From NCBI GenBank assembly GCA_964609975.1, contig CAZSTR010000030.1:1-19094 (forward strand): a DNA stretch of 19,094 nt. The letters run 5' to 3'. Source of the DNA: UBA5905 sp964609975. GTDB taxonomy: Bacteria; Bacillota; Clostridia; Oscillospirales; Acutalibacteraceae. Shown here piece after piece: positions 1 to 6,563 of this stretch. The position numbers and the translations under genes are program-made. Position 1 is the first letter of the stretch; each line of letters starts with the position of its first letter. The notes under the pieces were generated by a model, which ran no database searches, was not told the DNA's origin, and saw only the letters and a list, made by a program, of their open reading frames with translations.

Positions 1-2
1 AA

Positions 3-116
3 CGGATTTATATTACAACAGAGAATGACAAGCGTGTTTGCCATATCTTTATAAAGGGCTGTTCGACAGAGGATTACACCGACCTCTTCGGCACAGCCGA
101 GTACATAACTATTTAA
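3..116 (+). CDS. C-terminal end of an unrecognised protein (cut by window edge)
   Basis: The first plus-strand frame that stays open runs from the window edge to a TAA at 114-116 and gives 37 residues ending in EYITI. The codons look like real coding sequence (ITTENDKRVCHIFIKGC, then an acidic and aromatic stretch), and the stop falls just before a non-coding gap. I do not recognise the family from so short a tail. The segment is clearly more AT-rich than the genes to its right, so it may belong to a different or more recently acquired unit. It converges on the MFS transporter gene, and I see no good terminator between them (117-215 holds only a 5-bp stem). Confidence 0.5.
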   Translation, partial: RIYITTENDKRVCHIFIKGCSTEDYTDLFGTAEYITI

Positions 117-215
117 TATGTGTGATTCAGATGAGTGTAGAGAATTCTACATAGGACAGTATAAGCGTTCTTGGCTTGAAAGTTAATTTTTCGACTTCAG
201 AAAAGTACAATTCTG

Positions 216-1511
216 TCAGCCGATCGGCTGTTTCTCCTGCCGGCTGTTTTGAGGAAGCGGCGCTTTGGCCAGCCGCTGCATCAAAAGAGTGGTCAGCCCG
301 GTCAGCACCAGCGCCAGCAGGGAAAACAGCTGCTGTGCATACAGACGGTAGCCGAAAATGGTGAGAGCGACGGCTTGTAGCCTTTCCACCAGTGGGCTGA
401 TAAGGAGTGTTGTCAAAAAGCCGGCGGTACCGGCGCAGGCCTGACACAACGCCAGCGCGTCCGCCCTCTGCTCCGGGCGGGCGAAGTCGTAGACCAGGTT
501 GATGAGGGCGCTGTTGATGCCGGCGTTGGCGATGCCGGAGAAAACCGCATAGAGCAGGAAGGCCCAAAAGCCCGTTTTCGGATTGGCGAAGGCCACCGCG
601 CAGAAGGCGGCGCACATCACCAGAAGACAGCGGCGCATCATGGCGGAAAAGGAGGTGTGGTCGGCGAAGCGCCCCCAATAGGTGGAGAAAAGAATCCGCA
701 CGCCGCTGGTGACAATCGCCAGCAGAGAGACGGTTTTCAAGCTAAAGCCCAGCTCGTGAATTTGATAGGTTCCGTAAAAGGGGATGGCGGTGTATTGGGC
801 GATATACCACAAAACGAACACCAGCGTCACCTGGCGCAAGCAGGGACTTTTCGCCAGCCCGGCCATGCGCTGGCCCAGTCCGGCTGCTTTGGCCGTCTGC
901 GGCGCGGGAATGTCCGGGATCCACAACAGGGTGACGGTGTGCGCCATCGTCAAAACCAACACCGCGCCGCCGCAAATCACCAGCGCGACGGACATCCGGC
1001 CGCTGTCCCGCATTTGGTCGATGAGGGCGCCCATGCCATAGGAAAAGAGAATGCCGGACAGCAGAGAAACGATTTCCTTTCTTGCGGTGAACCGTCCCCG
1101 CTCGTCATCGGGAATGAGCGACATGAGCCAGGAGATTTTTTTCGGATGGGCGAAGTTATACAGAATATACGCTCCCAAAATCGCCACCGTGAACAGCCCC
1201 GCCTGCCAGCCGGGGGAGCAGGGGAGAAGGGGGATGAAAAACAGCGACAGAAACAACAGCTGGTTGAGCACGCTGAGCACAAGCACAAAGCGCTTCGAGC
1301 TTGTGCGGCGCAGAAGGGTGGACAACAGCTGAAACAGACAGCCCAGCGAGATAATCGCGGATAAAATGCCGGTCAGGCTGTCGGACAGTCCGATTTGGGC
1401 GGTGAGGGTGGCCAGAAAGGAGCCGGTCACCAGGATGGAAATCATATATTCCAGCGCAGCTTCAATGATATAGCCGATTTTTCCGACGCTGGCCGAGGAT
1501 ATATTATTCAT
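216..1511 (-). CDS. MFS transporter, probably sugar or small-molecule permease
   Basis: This is a 431-residue integral membrane protein with about twelve hydrophobic segments, the normal length for a 12-helix major facilitator. The loop after the fourth helix region carries the basic sequence DDERGRFTARKE, which corresponds to the conserved cytoplasmic RGR-type loop of MFS proteins. A second basic loop (SSKRF) follows the second helix. There is no signal peptide or extra domain. The ATG lies inside the last codons of the upstream LacI gene (8-nt overlap, weak GGAAGAA ribosome binding site), so its translation is probably coupled to the repressor. The repressor is therefore expected to control this transporter along with itself. 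The substrate cannot be read from sequence. The divergent GH13 hydrolase makes an alpha-glucan breakdown product a possibility, which is inference only. MFS assignment is firm; sugar specificity is not. Confidence 0.85.
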   Translation of the reverse strand: MNNISSASVGKIGYIIEAALEYMISILVTGSFLATLTAQIGLSDSLTGILSAIISLGCLFQLLSTLLRRTSSKRFVLVLSVLNQLLFLSLFFIPLLPCSPGWQAGLFTVAILGAYILYNFAHPKKISWLMSLIPDDERGRFTARKEIVSLLSGILFSYGMGALIDQMRDSGRMSVALVICGGAVLVLTMAHTVTLLWIPDIPAPQTAKAAGLGQRMAGLAKSPCLRQVTLVFVLWYIAQYTAIPFYGTYQIHELGFSLKTVSLLAIVTSGVRILFSTYWGRFADHTSFSAMMRRCLLVMCAAFCAVAFANPKTGFWAFLLYAVFSGIANAGINSALINLVYDFARPEQRADALALCQACAGTAGFLTTLLISPLVERLQAVALTIFGYRLYAQQLFSLLALVLTGLTTLLMQRLAKAPLPQNSRQEKQPIG

Positions 1512-2517
1512 GGCAGTTCTTCCGTTTGTTCGACAGTTTTTCGGTTCGAGGCGGCGCGGTTGTGCGCCGTTCCACCAGTCGGTTTTTCAAGACGGTGTGC
1601 TGAATCGGCCCGGTTTCTGTGCCGCAAATGCGTCCCAGCAGAAGCTGCACCGCCGTGCGCACCGATTCATCGGTATAGGTTTGGATGGTGGTCAAGGGAA
1701 TGGAGGAATATTGGGAAAAGGGGATGTCGTTGATGCCGATGACCGAAATCGCCTGGGGCACCTGGACGCCGTTGGCACGATAGGCGTGAATCATGCCCAG
1801 CGCCACCTCGTCATATGCGGTGATACAGGCGGTGGGTTGTTCCTCCAGCTGTAAAAGCGTCCGCACCGCCGCATAGCCGATTTCCTCGAAGCGGCGGTCG
1901 ATCACCAGACTCCATTCCGGCCGCAGAGGCAATCCCTGCGCCTGCATGGCCTGTTCGAACAGAAGACGCTTTTCCTCGGTGCGCCTTTCGCCCACGAACG
2001 CGATGGAGCGATGTCCCAGCCGATGCAAATGCGCCACCGCCTCGTTTATGCCGCTGGCCATGTCGCAGTGAACGCAATCCTGAGTGTCCGGCCCCTGGGC
2101 AGCGAGAAACACGGTGGGGAGCGGGGAGGCTACAGTCGTTGTGCAGGAGCAAAGGGACAGCACCCCATCTGTGATGCGCTCCCGGCTCAGCTCCTCCAGC
2201 ACCTGCTGGGTGCGGGCTGGGTCGAAGCCACAAATGCGGATGGAGGCGGAAATGCCCCTGTTTTCCAGCAAGCGGCAGGCGTCGCTCACCAGGGAGGAAT
2301 AGTGGATGCTGATAAGCTCCGGCACAAGCACCGTCACCCGTAGCTCGTCCGGATTGATTTTGACACAGCGCCCTCTGGTCAGCTGAACGCCGTGCTCCGC
2401 GGCGACGCGCATCACATGAGCAGCGGTTTCCGGACGGATTTCGCTGCTTCCGGAGAGGGCCTTGGAAACCGTGGACACGGAAACGCCGGCCAGCCGGGCC
2501 AATTCGATATATTTCAT
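1504..2517 (-). CDS. LacI/GalR-family transcriptional regulator with atypical hinge
   Basis: This is a 337-residue one-component repressor. Residues 1-45 form the N-terminal helix-turn-helix, with the typical AGVSVSTVSKALSG motif. From about residue 58 a periplasmic-binding-protein-like effector domain follows, including the family stretch ISVIGINDIPFSQY and PLTTIQTY near the C-terminus. After the HTH the usual hinge helix (pattern YxPNxxARxL) is missing and is replaced by HGVQLTRGRCVKI, so DNA contact may differ from standard LacI proteins. The ATG has a GAGGAAAC ribosome binding site 6 nt upstream. The gene starts about 10 nt from a palindromic operator (2527-2547) and overlaps the downstream MFS gene by 8 nt, which suggests an autoregulated repressor-transporter operon. 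The effector is probably a sugar, as is usual in the family. Family assignment is certain; the ligand is unknown. Confidence 0.92.
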   Translation of the reverse strand: MKYIELARLAGVSVSTVSKALSGSSEIRPETAAHVMRVAAEHGVQLTRGRCVKINPDELRVTVLVPELISIHYSSLVSDACRLLENRGISASIRICGFDPARTQQVLEELSRERITDGVLSLCSCTTTVASPLPTVFLAAQGPDTQDCVHCDMASGINEAVAHLHRLGHRSIAFVGERRTEEKRLLFEQAMQAQGLPLRPEWSLVIDRRFEEIGYAAVRTLLQLEEQPTACITAYDEVALGMIHAYRANGVQVPQAISVIGINDIPFSQYSSIPLTTIQTYTDESVRTAVQLLLGRICGTETGPIQHTVLKNRLVERRTTAPPRTEKLSNKRKNCHE

Positions 2518-2526
2518 GCTGTTTCC

Positions 2527-2547
2527 TCGATTTACGAAAATTTTCGT
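2527..2547. promoter_or_regulatory. Palindromic operator O1 of the LacI-MFS operon
   Basis: This site contains the perfect 14-bp palindrome ACGAAAATTTTCGT (2534-2547) preceded by TCGATTT. The same 21-bp sequence occurs inverted at 2622-2642. It lies between the minus-strand promoter and the LacI start codon, in the transcribed leader, so a bound protein could block transcription. Assignment to the adjacent LacI protein is inference from position and symmetry. Confidence 0.75.
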
Positions 2548-2580
2548 TGAAGCGGACAGCTGATTTGCTGTTCATTGCTA

Positions 2581-2608
2581 AGTATAGCAAAGATTTCACA
2601 AAATTCAA
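2581..2608 (-). promoter_or_regulatory. Sigma-A-type promoter for lacI-MFS operon
   Basis: Read on the minus strand, TTGAAT (2603-2608) and TATACT (2581-2586) are separated by 16 nt. The predicted start is near 2574, giving a leader of about 57 nt that includes operator O1. Operator O2 lies 13 nt upstream of the -35. Confidence 0.7.
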
Positions 2609-2621
2609 TAGTTTTCTCGCT

Positions 2622-2642
2622 ACGAAAATTTTCGTAAATCGA
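2622..2642. promoter_or_regulatory. Palindromic operator O2 in the divergent control region
   Basis: This is the second, inverted copy of the 21-bp operator, with the same core ACGAAAATTTTCGT at 2622-2635 followed by AAATCGA. Its centre is 88 bp from the centre of O1. It lies upstream of both divergent promoters (13 nt above the minus-strand -35 and 25 nt above the plus-strand -35), so it could assist looping with O1 or affect the phosphoesterase-hydrolase genes. Confidence 0.75.
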
Positions 2643-2667
2643 AGAGAGTGGCGGTGCGGATTTTTCG

Positions 2668-2696
2668 TTGCGTTCCGGCGGCGTTTGTGGTATAGT
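2668..2696 (+). promoter_or_regulatory. Sigma-A-type promoter for the PHP-GH13 pair
   Basis: TTGCGT (2668-2673) and TATAGT (2691-2696) are separated by 17 nt, and TGG immediately before the -10 gives an extended -10. The predicted start is near 2703, about 53 nt before the PHP start codon. An inverted pair CGTTGCG / CGCAACG (about 2667-2673 and 2734-2740) brackets the start region and is unexplained. Confidence 0.65.
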
Positions 2697-2755
2697 AGTA
2701 TCCATCAGAGCATCACGAGGCTCACCGAAAAATCGCAACGAAGGGATGCATCGAA

Positions 2756-3559
2756 ATGAACTATTGCGGCTATCATAACCACACCACCTTTTCCGACGGA
2801 AAAAATACGCCGGAGGAAATGGTGCAGGCGGCGCTCCGGAGGGGCATGGCGGCCATCGGAATTTCCGACCATAGCGACACACCCTGTGACCAGTCCTATT
2901 GCCTGAAGGCGGCGCAGTATGACGCCTATTGGCAACAGCTGCAGGAGCTGAAGGAAAAATATCGGGGAAAAATCGAAGTGATGGTCGGGATGGAGCTGGA
3001 CGGCAATTCGGATTTGACGACTTTGCCGAGGCTGGAATATACCCTCGGCTCGGTGCATTATCTGATTTATGATGAGCGGGTGTATGCCATTGACCACGCG
3101 GCGGATATTCAGCGCGCCTGCATCGCTAATGAGCATGGTGGCGATGTGCATGGCTTTCAGCGGGATTATTTTCGCGCGGTGGTGGAGCATATCCGCCGCA
3201 GTCGCCCCGCCATCGTCGGCCATTTCGATGTGATCACAAAATTCAGCCTTTTCGACGAAAACGACCCGGAGTATCAGCGCATGGCGATAGAAGCACTGGA
3301 GCAGGTGGTGAAGGTCTGTCCGGTGGTGGAGGTGAATACGGGGGCAATTTCCCGCGGCTGGCGCAAGGTGCCTTATCCGGCGCAGTTTTTGCTGGAGGCC
3401 TTGCATGAAATGGGTGGCCAGGTGATTCTCGGCGCGGACAGCCATGGGGCGGACACGGTGAATTGTCAGTTTCCGCAAGCGGTGGAGCGTATGCGCCGGG
3501 CGGGCTTTGACCGGCTGTTGACGCTGTGGCCGGATGGCTTCCGTGAGGAAAAAATCTGA
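2756..3559 (+). CDS. PHP-family phosphoesterase, histidinol-phosphatase (HisK/HisJ) type
   Basis: This is a 267-residue soluble PHP-domain enzyme of the usual length for HisK-type histidinol-phosphatases (histidinol phosphate to histidinol, the penultimate step of histidine synthesis). The metal-site residues are visible in order: H7 and H9 in YHNHTTFSDG, D14, D38 and H39 in ISDHSDTP, E80 in GMELDG, H101 in GSVHY, H156 and D158 in GHFD, and D228 and H230 in GADSH. The VEVNTGA stretch (191-197) is typical of this subgroup. The ATG follows AAGGGA at 9 nt spacing, and an ATG 10 nt upstream is out of frame. No other histidine genes lie nearby. It sits 80 nt before a GH13 hydrolase, so either it is a stand-alone hisK or it dephosphorylates another sugar- or polyol-like phosphate. 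The fold is sure; the substrate is moderately sure. Confidence 0.82.
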   Translation: MNYCGYHNHTTFSDGKNTPEEMVQAALRRGMAAIGISDHSDTPCDQSYCLKAAQYDAYWQQLQELKEKYRGKIEVMVGMELDGNSDLTTLPRLEYTLGSVHYLIYDERVYAIDHAADIQRACIANEHGGDVHGFQRDYFRAVVEHIRRSRPAIVGHFDVITKFSLFDENDPEYQRMAIEALEQVVKVCPVVEVNTGAISRGWRKVPYPAQFLLEALHEMGGQVILGADSHGADTVNCQFPQAVERMRRAGFDRLLTLWPDGFREEKI

Positions 3560-3582
3560 TTTTTCGGCCAGTGTCGGGTCGC

Positions 3583-3627
3583 AAAAAGTGTGAAAAAGCG
3601 TAAAAAATCGCGAAAAGCCGGAAAAAA
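3583..3627. repeat. Phased A-tracts (predicted curved DNA) between the PHP and GH13 genes
   Basis: Five runs of 4-6 A start at 3583, 3593, 3602, 3613 and 3622, with centres about 10 bp apart. This phasing with the helix is the classic arrangement for intrinsic bending. The array fills most of the 80-nt gap, and the last run merges into the GH13 ribosome binding site. No separate promoter is evident here. Confidence 0.55.
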
Positions 3628-3639
3628 GGAGGAAAGGTC

Positions 3640-5505
3640 ATGCTGGAGCTGTTTGACTCCCGCTCGCTGGAGCATCGCGCCCCCTTTGGGGCTGTGGCGG
3701 TGGGGACGGAGGTGCTTTTTCGCATTTGCATTCCCCGCAACTGGGGCTGTCACGCAGCCAGCCTGCTGGTGGAACAGGATGGCTGTCCGGAACGGGTCAG
3801 CGGGATGTTTTGGGCGGGAATGTGCGGTGCGGAGCACGAATGGTGGGATGTGCGCTTCGCTCCCGCCGAGGCGGCGGTGTATTTTTATGGGTTTCAGCTG
3901 GAGCTGGCCCTGGGCACCGGCTGGCTTGTCCGGCGGCCAAACGGAACCGCCGCCTATTCCTATGAAACAAAAAGTCCGCGCTGGCAGCTGACGGCCTATG
4001 AGGCGGATTTTTCCACGCCGGACTGGTTGGCTGGCGGGATTATGTATCAGATTTTTCCCGACCGCTTCGCCTTTTCCGGCCGCCCGAAGGAGGCGGTGCC
4101 CGCCGACCGGGTTTTGCATGAAAGCTGGACGGAGGAAGTGGTTTGGCGGCCGGATGAACAGGGACGGGTGCGCAACAACGACTATTTCCGGGGGGATTTA
4201 GCGGGAATTACCGAAAAGCTGGACTATCTGGCTTTGCTGGGGGTCACCTGCCTGTATATCAACCCGGTTTTCGAGGCACATTCCAACCATCGCTATGACA
4301 CGGCGGATTATAGCCGCATCGACCCGTTGCTTGGAACGGAGGCGGATTTGCGGGAGCTGACGGAGCAGGCGGAGCGGCGGGGAATCCGGGTTTTGCTGGA
4401 TGGGGTGTTCAGCCACACCGGCGCGGACAGCCGCTATTTCAACCGGGAGCGGCGCTATCTGACCGAGGGGGCCTATAACAGCCAAACCTCCCCATACCGC
4501 AGCTGGTATTCCTTCGCCCGCTGGCCGCAGGAATACGCTTCCTGGTGGGGCTTCGACACTCTGCCGGAGGTGGACGAGCTGAGCGGGGATTTTCTCCAGT
4601 ATATCACCGGAGCGGAAGGCATTTTGGCGCGGTGGCAGGCGGCGGGGATTGCCGGATGGCGTTTGGATGTGGCGGATGAGCTTCCGGATGGCTTTTTGGA
4701 CGCCTTGCGGCGTCGGGTGAAGGCCACCGACCCCCAGGCGCTTGTACTGGGCGAGGTTTGGGAGGATGCCAGCTGTAAGGAAAGCTATGGCCATCGCCGA
4801 CGCTATTTGCTGGGACGCCAGCTGGATAGCGTGATGAATTATCCCTTCCGCCAGGCGATTTTGCATTTTCTGCTGATGGGCGGGTGTGCGGAGTTTTGGA
4901 ATGTGGTGCTGTCCATTGTTGAAAATTATCCGCCTCAGACTCTGCGCCTGCTGATGAATCATATCGGCACCCATGACACGGAGCGGGCGCTGACGCTGTT
5001 GGGCGATGAGCCGAGCCGGGGTCGGGGGCGGGAATGGCAAGCCGCCCAGCGGCTGACGCCGGAGCAACGGCGACTGGCCACAGAGCGGCTGAAGCTGGCA
5101 ACGCTGTTGCAGTTTGCGTTGCCCGGCGTTCCCTGCATTTATTATGGGGATGAGGCTGGGGTGGAAGGCTATCGGGATCCCTTCAACCGGCGCACCTATC
5201 CCTGGGGGCAGGCGGATGCTGAGCTGGTCGAATGGTATCAGACGCTGGGGGCGATTCGACGGGAAGCGGCCCCGGCGCTGGCGGAGGGCGCCATCCGACC
5301 GCTGGATACGCCGCCGAACGCGGTGGCGTTTGTGCGGGGCACGGGCGCGGCGGCGCTGTTGTGCGGCGTGAACCGGGGCGACGAGGGCTGTGTTGTCCCC
5401 CTGCCGCCGGAATGGGCAGATGGCTGGGTTGCCTGCGGCGAGGGCACGGTGCAGGGTGGCTGGCTGTCCCTGCCGCCCCGTCGGGGCGTTTGGCTCTGTC
5501 GCTGA
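3640..5505 (+). CDS. GH13 alpha-glucan hydrolase, cyclomaltodextrinase/neopullulanase-like
   Basis: This 621-residue protein has an N-terminal beta-sandwich-like region (about 1-125) followed by the GH13 barrel. The barrel begins with GIMYQIFPDRF (about 133-143), typical of cyclomaltodextrinase, neopullulanase and maltogenic amylase relatives. The four GH13 signatures are present: DGVFSHTG (254-261), GWRLDVADE with nucleophile D343, LGEVWED with acid/base E372, and NHIGTHDTE with D446. A short C-terminal beta domain follows (about 540-621). There is no signal peptide, so it should act in the cytosol on imported maltodextrins or cyclodextrins. The ATG follows AAAGGAGGAAAGGTC, a strong ribosome binding site. 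It is probably co-transcribed with the PHP gene upstream and diverges from the LacI-MFS operon, which might import its substrate. The length matches the family. Subfamily specificity (cyclodextrin, pullulan or short maltodextrin) is inferred from the motif style only. Confidence 0.9.
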   Translation: MLELFDSRSLEHRAPFGAVAVGTEVLFRICIPRNWGCHAASLLVEQDGCPERVSGMFWAGMCGAEHEWWDVRFAPAEAAVYFYGFQLELALGTGWLVRRPNGTAAYSYETKSPRWQLTAYEADFSTPDWLAGGIMYQIFPDRFAFSGRPKEAVPADRVLHESWTEEVVWRPDEQGRVRNNDYFRGDLAGITEKLDYLALLGVTCLYINPVFEAHSNHRYDTADYSRIDPLLGTEADLRELTEQAERRGIRVLLDGVFSHTGADSRYFNRERRYLTEGAYNSQTSPYRSWYSFARWPQEYASWWGFDTLPEVDELSGDFLQYITGAEGILARWQAAGIAGWRLDVADELPDGFLDALRRRVKATDPQALVLGEVWEDASCKESYGHRRRYLLGRQLDSVMNYPFRQAILHFLLMGGCAEFWNVVLSIVENYPPQTLRLLMNHIGTHDTERALTLLGDEPSRGRGREWQAAQRLTPEQRRLATERLKLATLLQFALPGVPCIYYGDEAGVEGYRDPFNRRTYPWGQADAELVEWYQTLGAIRREAAPALAEGAIRPLDTPPNAVAFVRGTGAAALLCGVNRGDEGCVVPLPPEWADGWVACGEGTVQGGWLSLPPRRGVWLCR

Positions 5506-5510
5506 AGCGC

Positions 5511-5810
5511 TTATAGCGCCAAATATAATAGCGCCAGCACCAGCTCCGTCCGACAGCCACAGCGCCACAGGAGAAAGGCCAGCCCTAACAAAAGCCATTG
5601 CTCCCGGTCATAGGCGTCCGCCGCAGGCGGACAGGGCGGTGGCGGCGCGGGGTGGCGGCGCTCCGGCGGCGGTGGCGGCACCGCACGGGCCGCCGCCAGA
5701 CTTTCCGCTGTGCGTCCCTGATGCTCCTCGAAAACCTGACGGGAATGTTCCTGCATCCGGCGCACCCGCCGGGCGGCCTCCTGCTGAAGCTGGAGCATAT
5801 CCTCAGCCAT
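5511..5810 (-). CDS. Small protein with proline-rich linker and C-terminal hydrophobic segment, unknown function
   Basis: This is a 99-residue protein and the third gene of a small operon. I place the start at the ATG of MAEDMLQLQQEAA because it has a strong AAGGAGGGAAAAAGC ribosome binding site. It overlaps the previous stop by 8 nt, whereas the longer open frame (to 5924) begins inside the previous gene. Residues 1-42 are a charged amphipathic helix, probably coiled coil. About 43-65 is proline-rich (PPPPPERR, PAPPPPCPP). About 70-99 is hydrophobic and leucine-rich and ends at LALLYLAL, broken by RCGCRTE, suggesting a membrane hairpin or tail anchor. I recall similar leucine-rich tails in small proteins of sporulating Clostridia but know no named family. 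Its stop is 5 bp from the convergent GH13 gene, where a small palindrome (5507-5519) may help end transcription. Confidence 0.65.
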   Translation of the reverse strand: MAEDMLQLQQEAARRVRRMQEHSRQVFEEHQGRTAESLAAARAVPPPPPERRHPAPPPPCPPAADAYDREQWLLLGLAFLLWRCGCRTELVLALLYLAL

Positions 5811-6210
5811 GCTTTTTCCCTCCTTCCTTATGGGAAAGAAGCACCTGCCCCTGCAACAGAGGTGCCAGCTGGGACAGACGCAACAGCTGCATGGCTTCGT
5901 CCAGCCGTTGCTCTCGCCGGCCATGAAGATAGGGGCGCAGGGCCTGGAGCAGGCGAGTGTCGTCGGAGTCCCGGTTGAGAGAGCCTAACAGAGGCAACAG
6001 CTTTGTCAGCCCGGCCAGCTCCGAGCCGCTTTCCGACGCGGGAGCGGCCGCAGGCGCCGGTGACGATGCCACCGGGGGCGCTTCTGCGGGAACAGAATCG
6101 CTCATCTGCCCGAGGGCGGCCATGGCCGATTGGATTTTCTCCATACCGTCGGGAGAGGAAAGAAGCCGGGCGATTTTTTCGCTCAGCTCCTCCTGGCCGG
6201 CGGCGCTCAT
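5803..6210 (-). CDS. Small helical protein with LLxALRPYL / RLDEAMQLLRL motif, unknown function
   Basis: This is a 135-residue cytosolic-looking protein and the second gene of the operon. It has three parts: an N-terminal helical segment with LLSSPDGMEKI (about 17-27), an alanine-proline-rich linker (about 41-63), and a C-terminal helical block containing DDTRLLQALRPYLHGRR and RLDEAMQLLRLSQLAPLL. I recall this C-terminal pattern from many uncharacterised clostridial proteins but cannot name a family or function. The start ATG overlaps the upstream gene's TGA by 4 nt (ATGA) and the stop overlaps the downstream gene by 8 nt, so the three genes are almost certainly one translationally coupled operon. 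There is no signal peptide or membrane segment. The protein is likely real because codon use, overlaps and ribosome binding sites all fit. Confidence 0.72.
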   Translation of the reverse strand: MSAAGQEELSEKIARLLSSPDGMEKIQSAMAALGQMSDSVPAEAPPVASSPAPAAAPASESGSELAGLTKLLPLLGSLNRDSDDTRLLQALRPYLHGRREQRLDEAMQLLRLSQLAPLLQGQVLLSHKEGGKKHG

Positions 6211-6473
6211 GGCTTCTCCAGCAGCCGGTCGATGAGCTGCTGAACCTCCGGGCTGTTCAACAGTTGGGCGGTCTGCTCCGGTGTTTGAACTAGCTGTTGA
6301 ATTTTCGCGGCGATTTCCGGCGAGAGCGCCGTCTCGCCCTCGGCTTTTTGAGAGAGGCCGTATAGTCCGCCCTGCTGGAAGGCCTCCAGCAAGGCCTCCG
6401 GGGTGGTGTGCAGGCGAAGGCTAGCGTATTGTAGCAGCTTTTCCAGCTGTTGGGGAGTGAATGCCTGTTTCAT
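6207..6473 (-). CDS. Small helical protein with LLNSPEVQQLIDRLL tail, unknown function
   Basis: This is an 88-residue protein and the first gene of the three-gene operon. The ATG has an AAAGGAG ribosome binding site at 10-nt spacing. It appears all-helical. A first part (about 1-45) contains TPEALLEAFQQGGLYGLSQ. A second part contains SPEIAAKIQQLVQTPEQ and ends in LLNSPEVQQLIDRLL. The tail motif resembles LLSSPDGMEKI in the next gene's product, which suggests the two proteins share a short repeated helical unit. I recall clostridial small proteins of this pattern but no established function. It diverges from the metallophosphoesterase gene across a 90-nt gap in which I found no convincing promoter for either side. 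Confidence 0.7.
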   Translation of the reverse strand: MKQAFTPQQLEKLLQYASLRLHTTPEALLEAFQQGGLYGLSQKAEGETALSPEIAAKIQQLVQTPEQTAQLLNSPEVQQLIDRLLEKP

Positions 6474-6563
6474 GAAATCAAGCTCCTTTCCGTTGGTCTA
6501 TAGGGTTACAGGGTATTTTTATGGCGGTATTTTGCCGTTTATGCAGAAAGGCGGCGCAGAAAA

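Noticed and set aside
158..186. Minus-strand promoter-like pair TTAACT / TATACT with a 17-nt spacer after the MFS gene
   Set aside because: It points only to the antisense side of the left-edge gene. The -35 is weak, and AT-rich gaps often yield such matches.
4198..5598. Antisense open frame (466 codons) opposite the GH13 gene
   Set aside because: Shadow frame; the plus strand has all four GH13 signature motifs.
5811..5924. N-terminal extension of the third small-operon gene to 5924
   Set aside because: It would lie inside the preceding gene. The internal ATG at 5810 has a strong ribosome binding site and an 8-nt overlap typical of coupling.
6496..6560. Possible sporulation-sigma promoter (CATAAAAAT, minus strand) for the small-protein operon
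   Set aside because: The match to SigE- or SigK-type -10 sequences is poor and has no convincing -35, so I do not call it.
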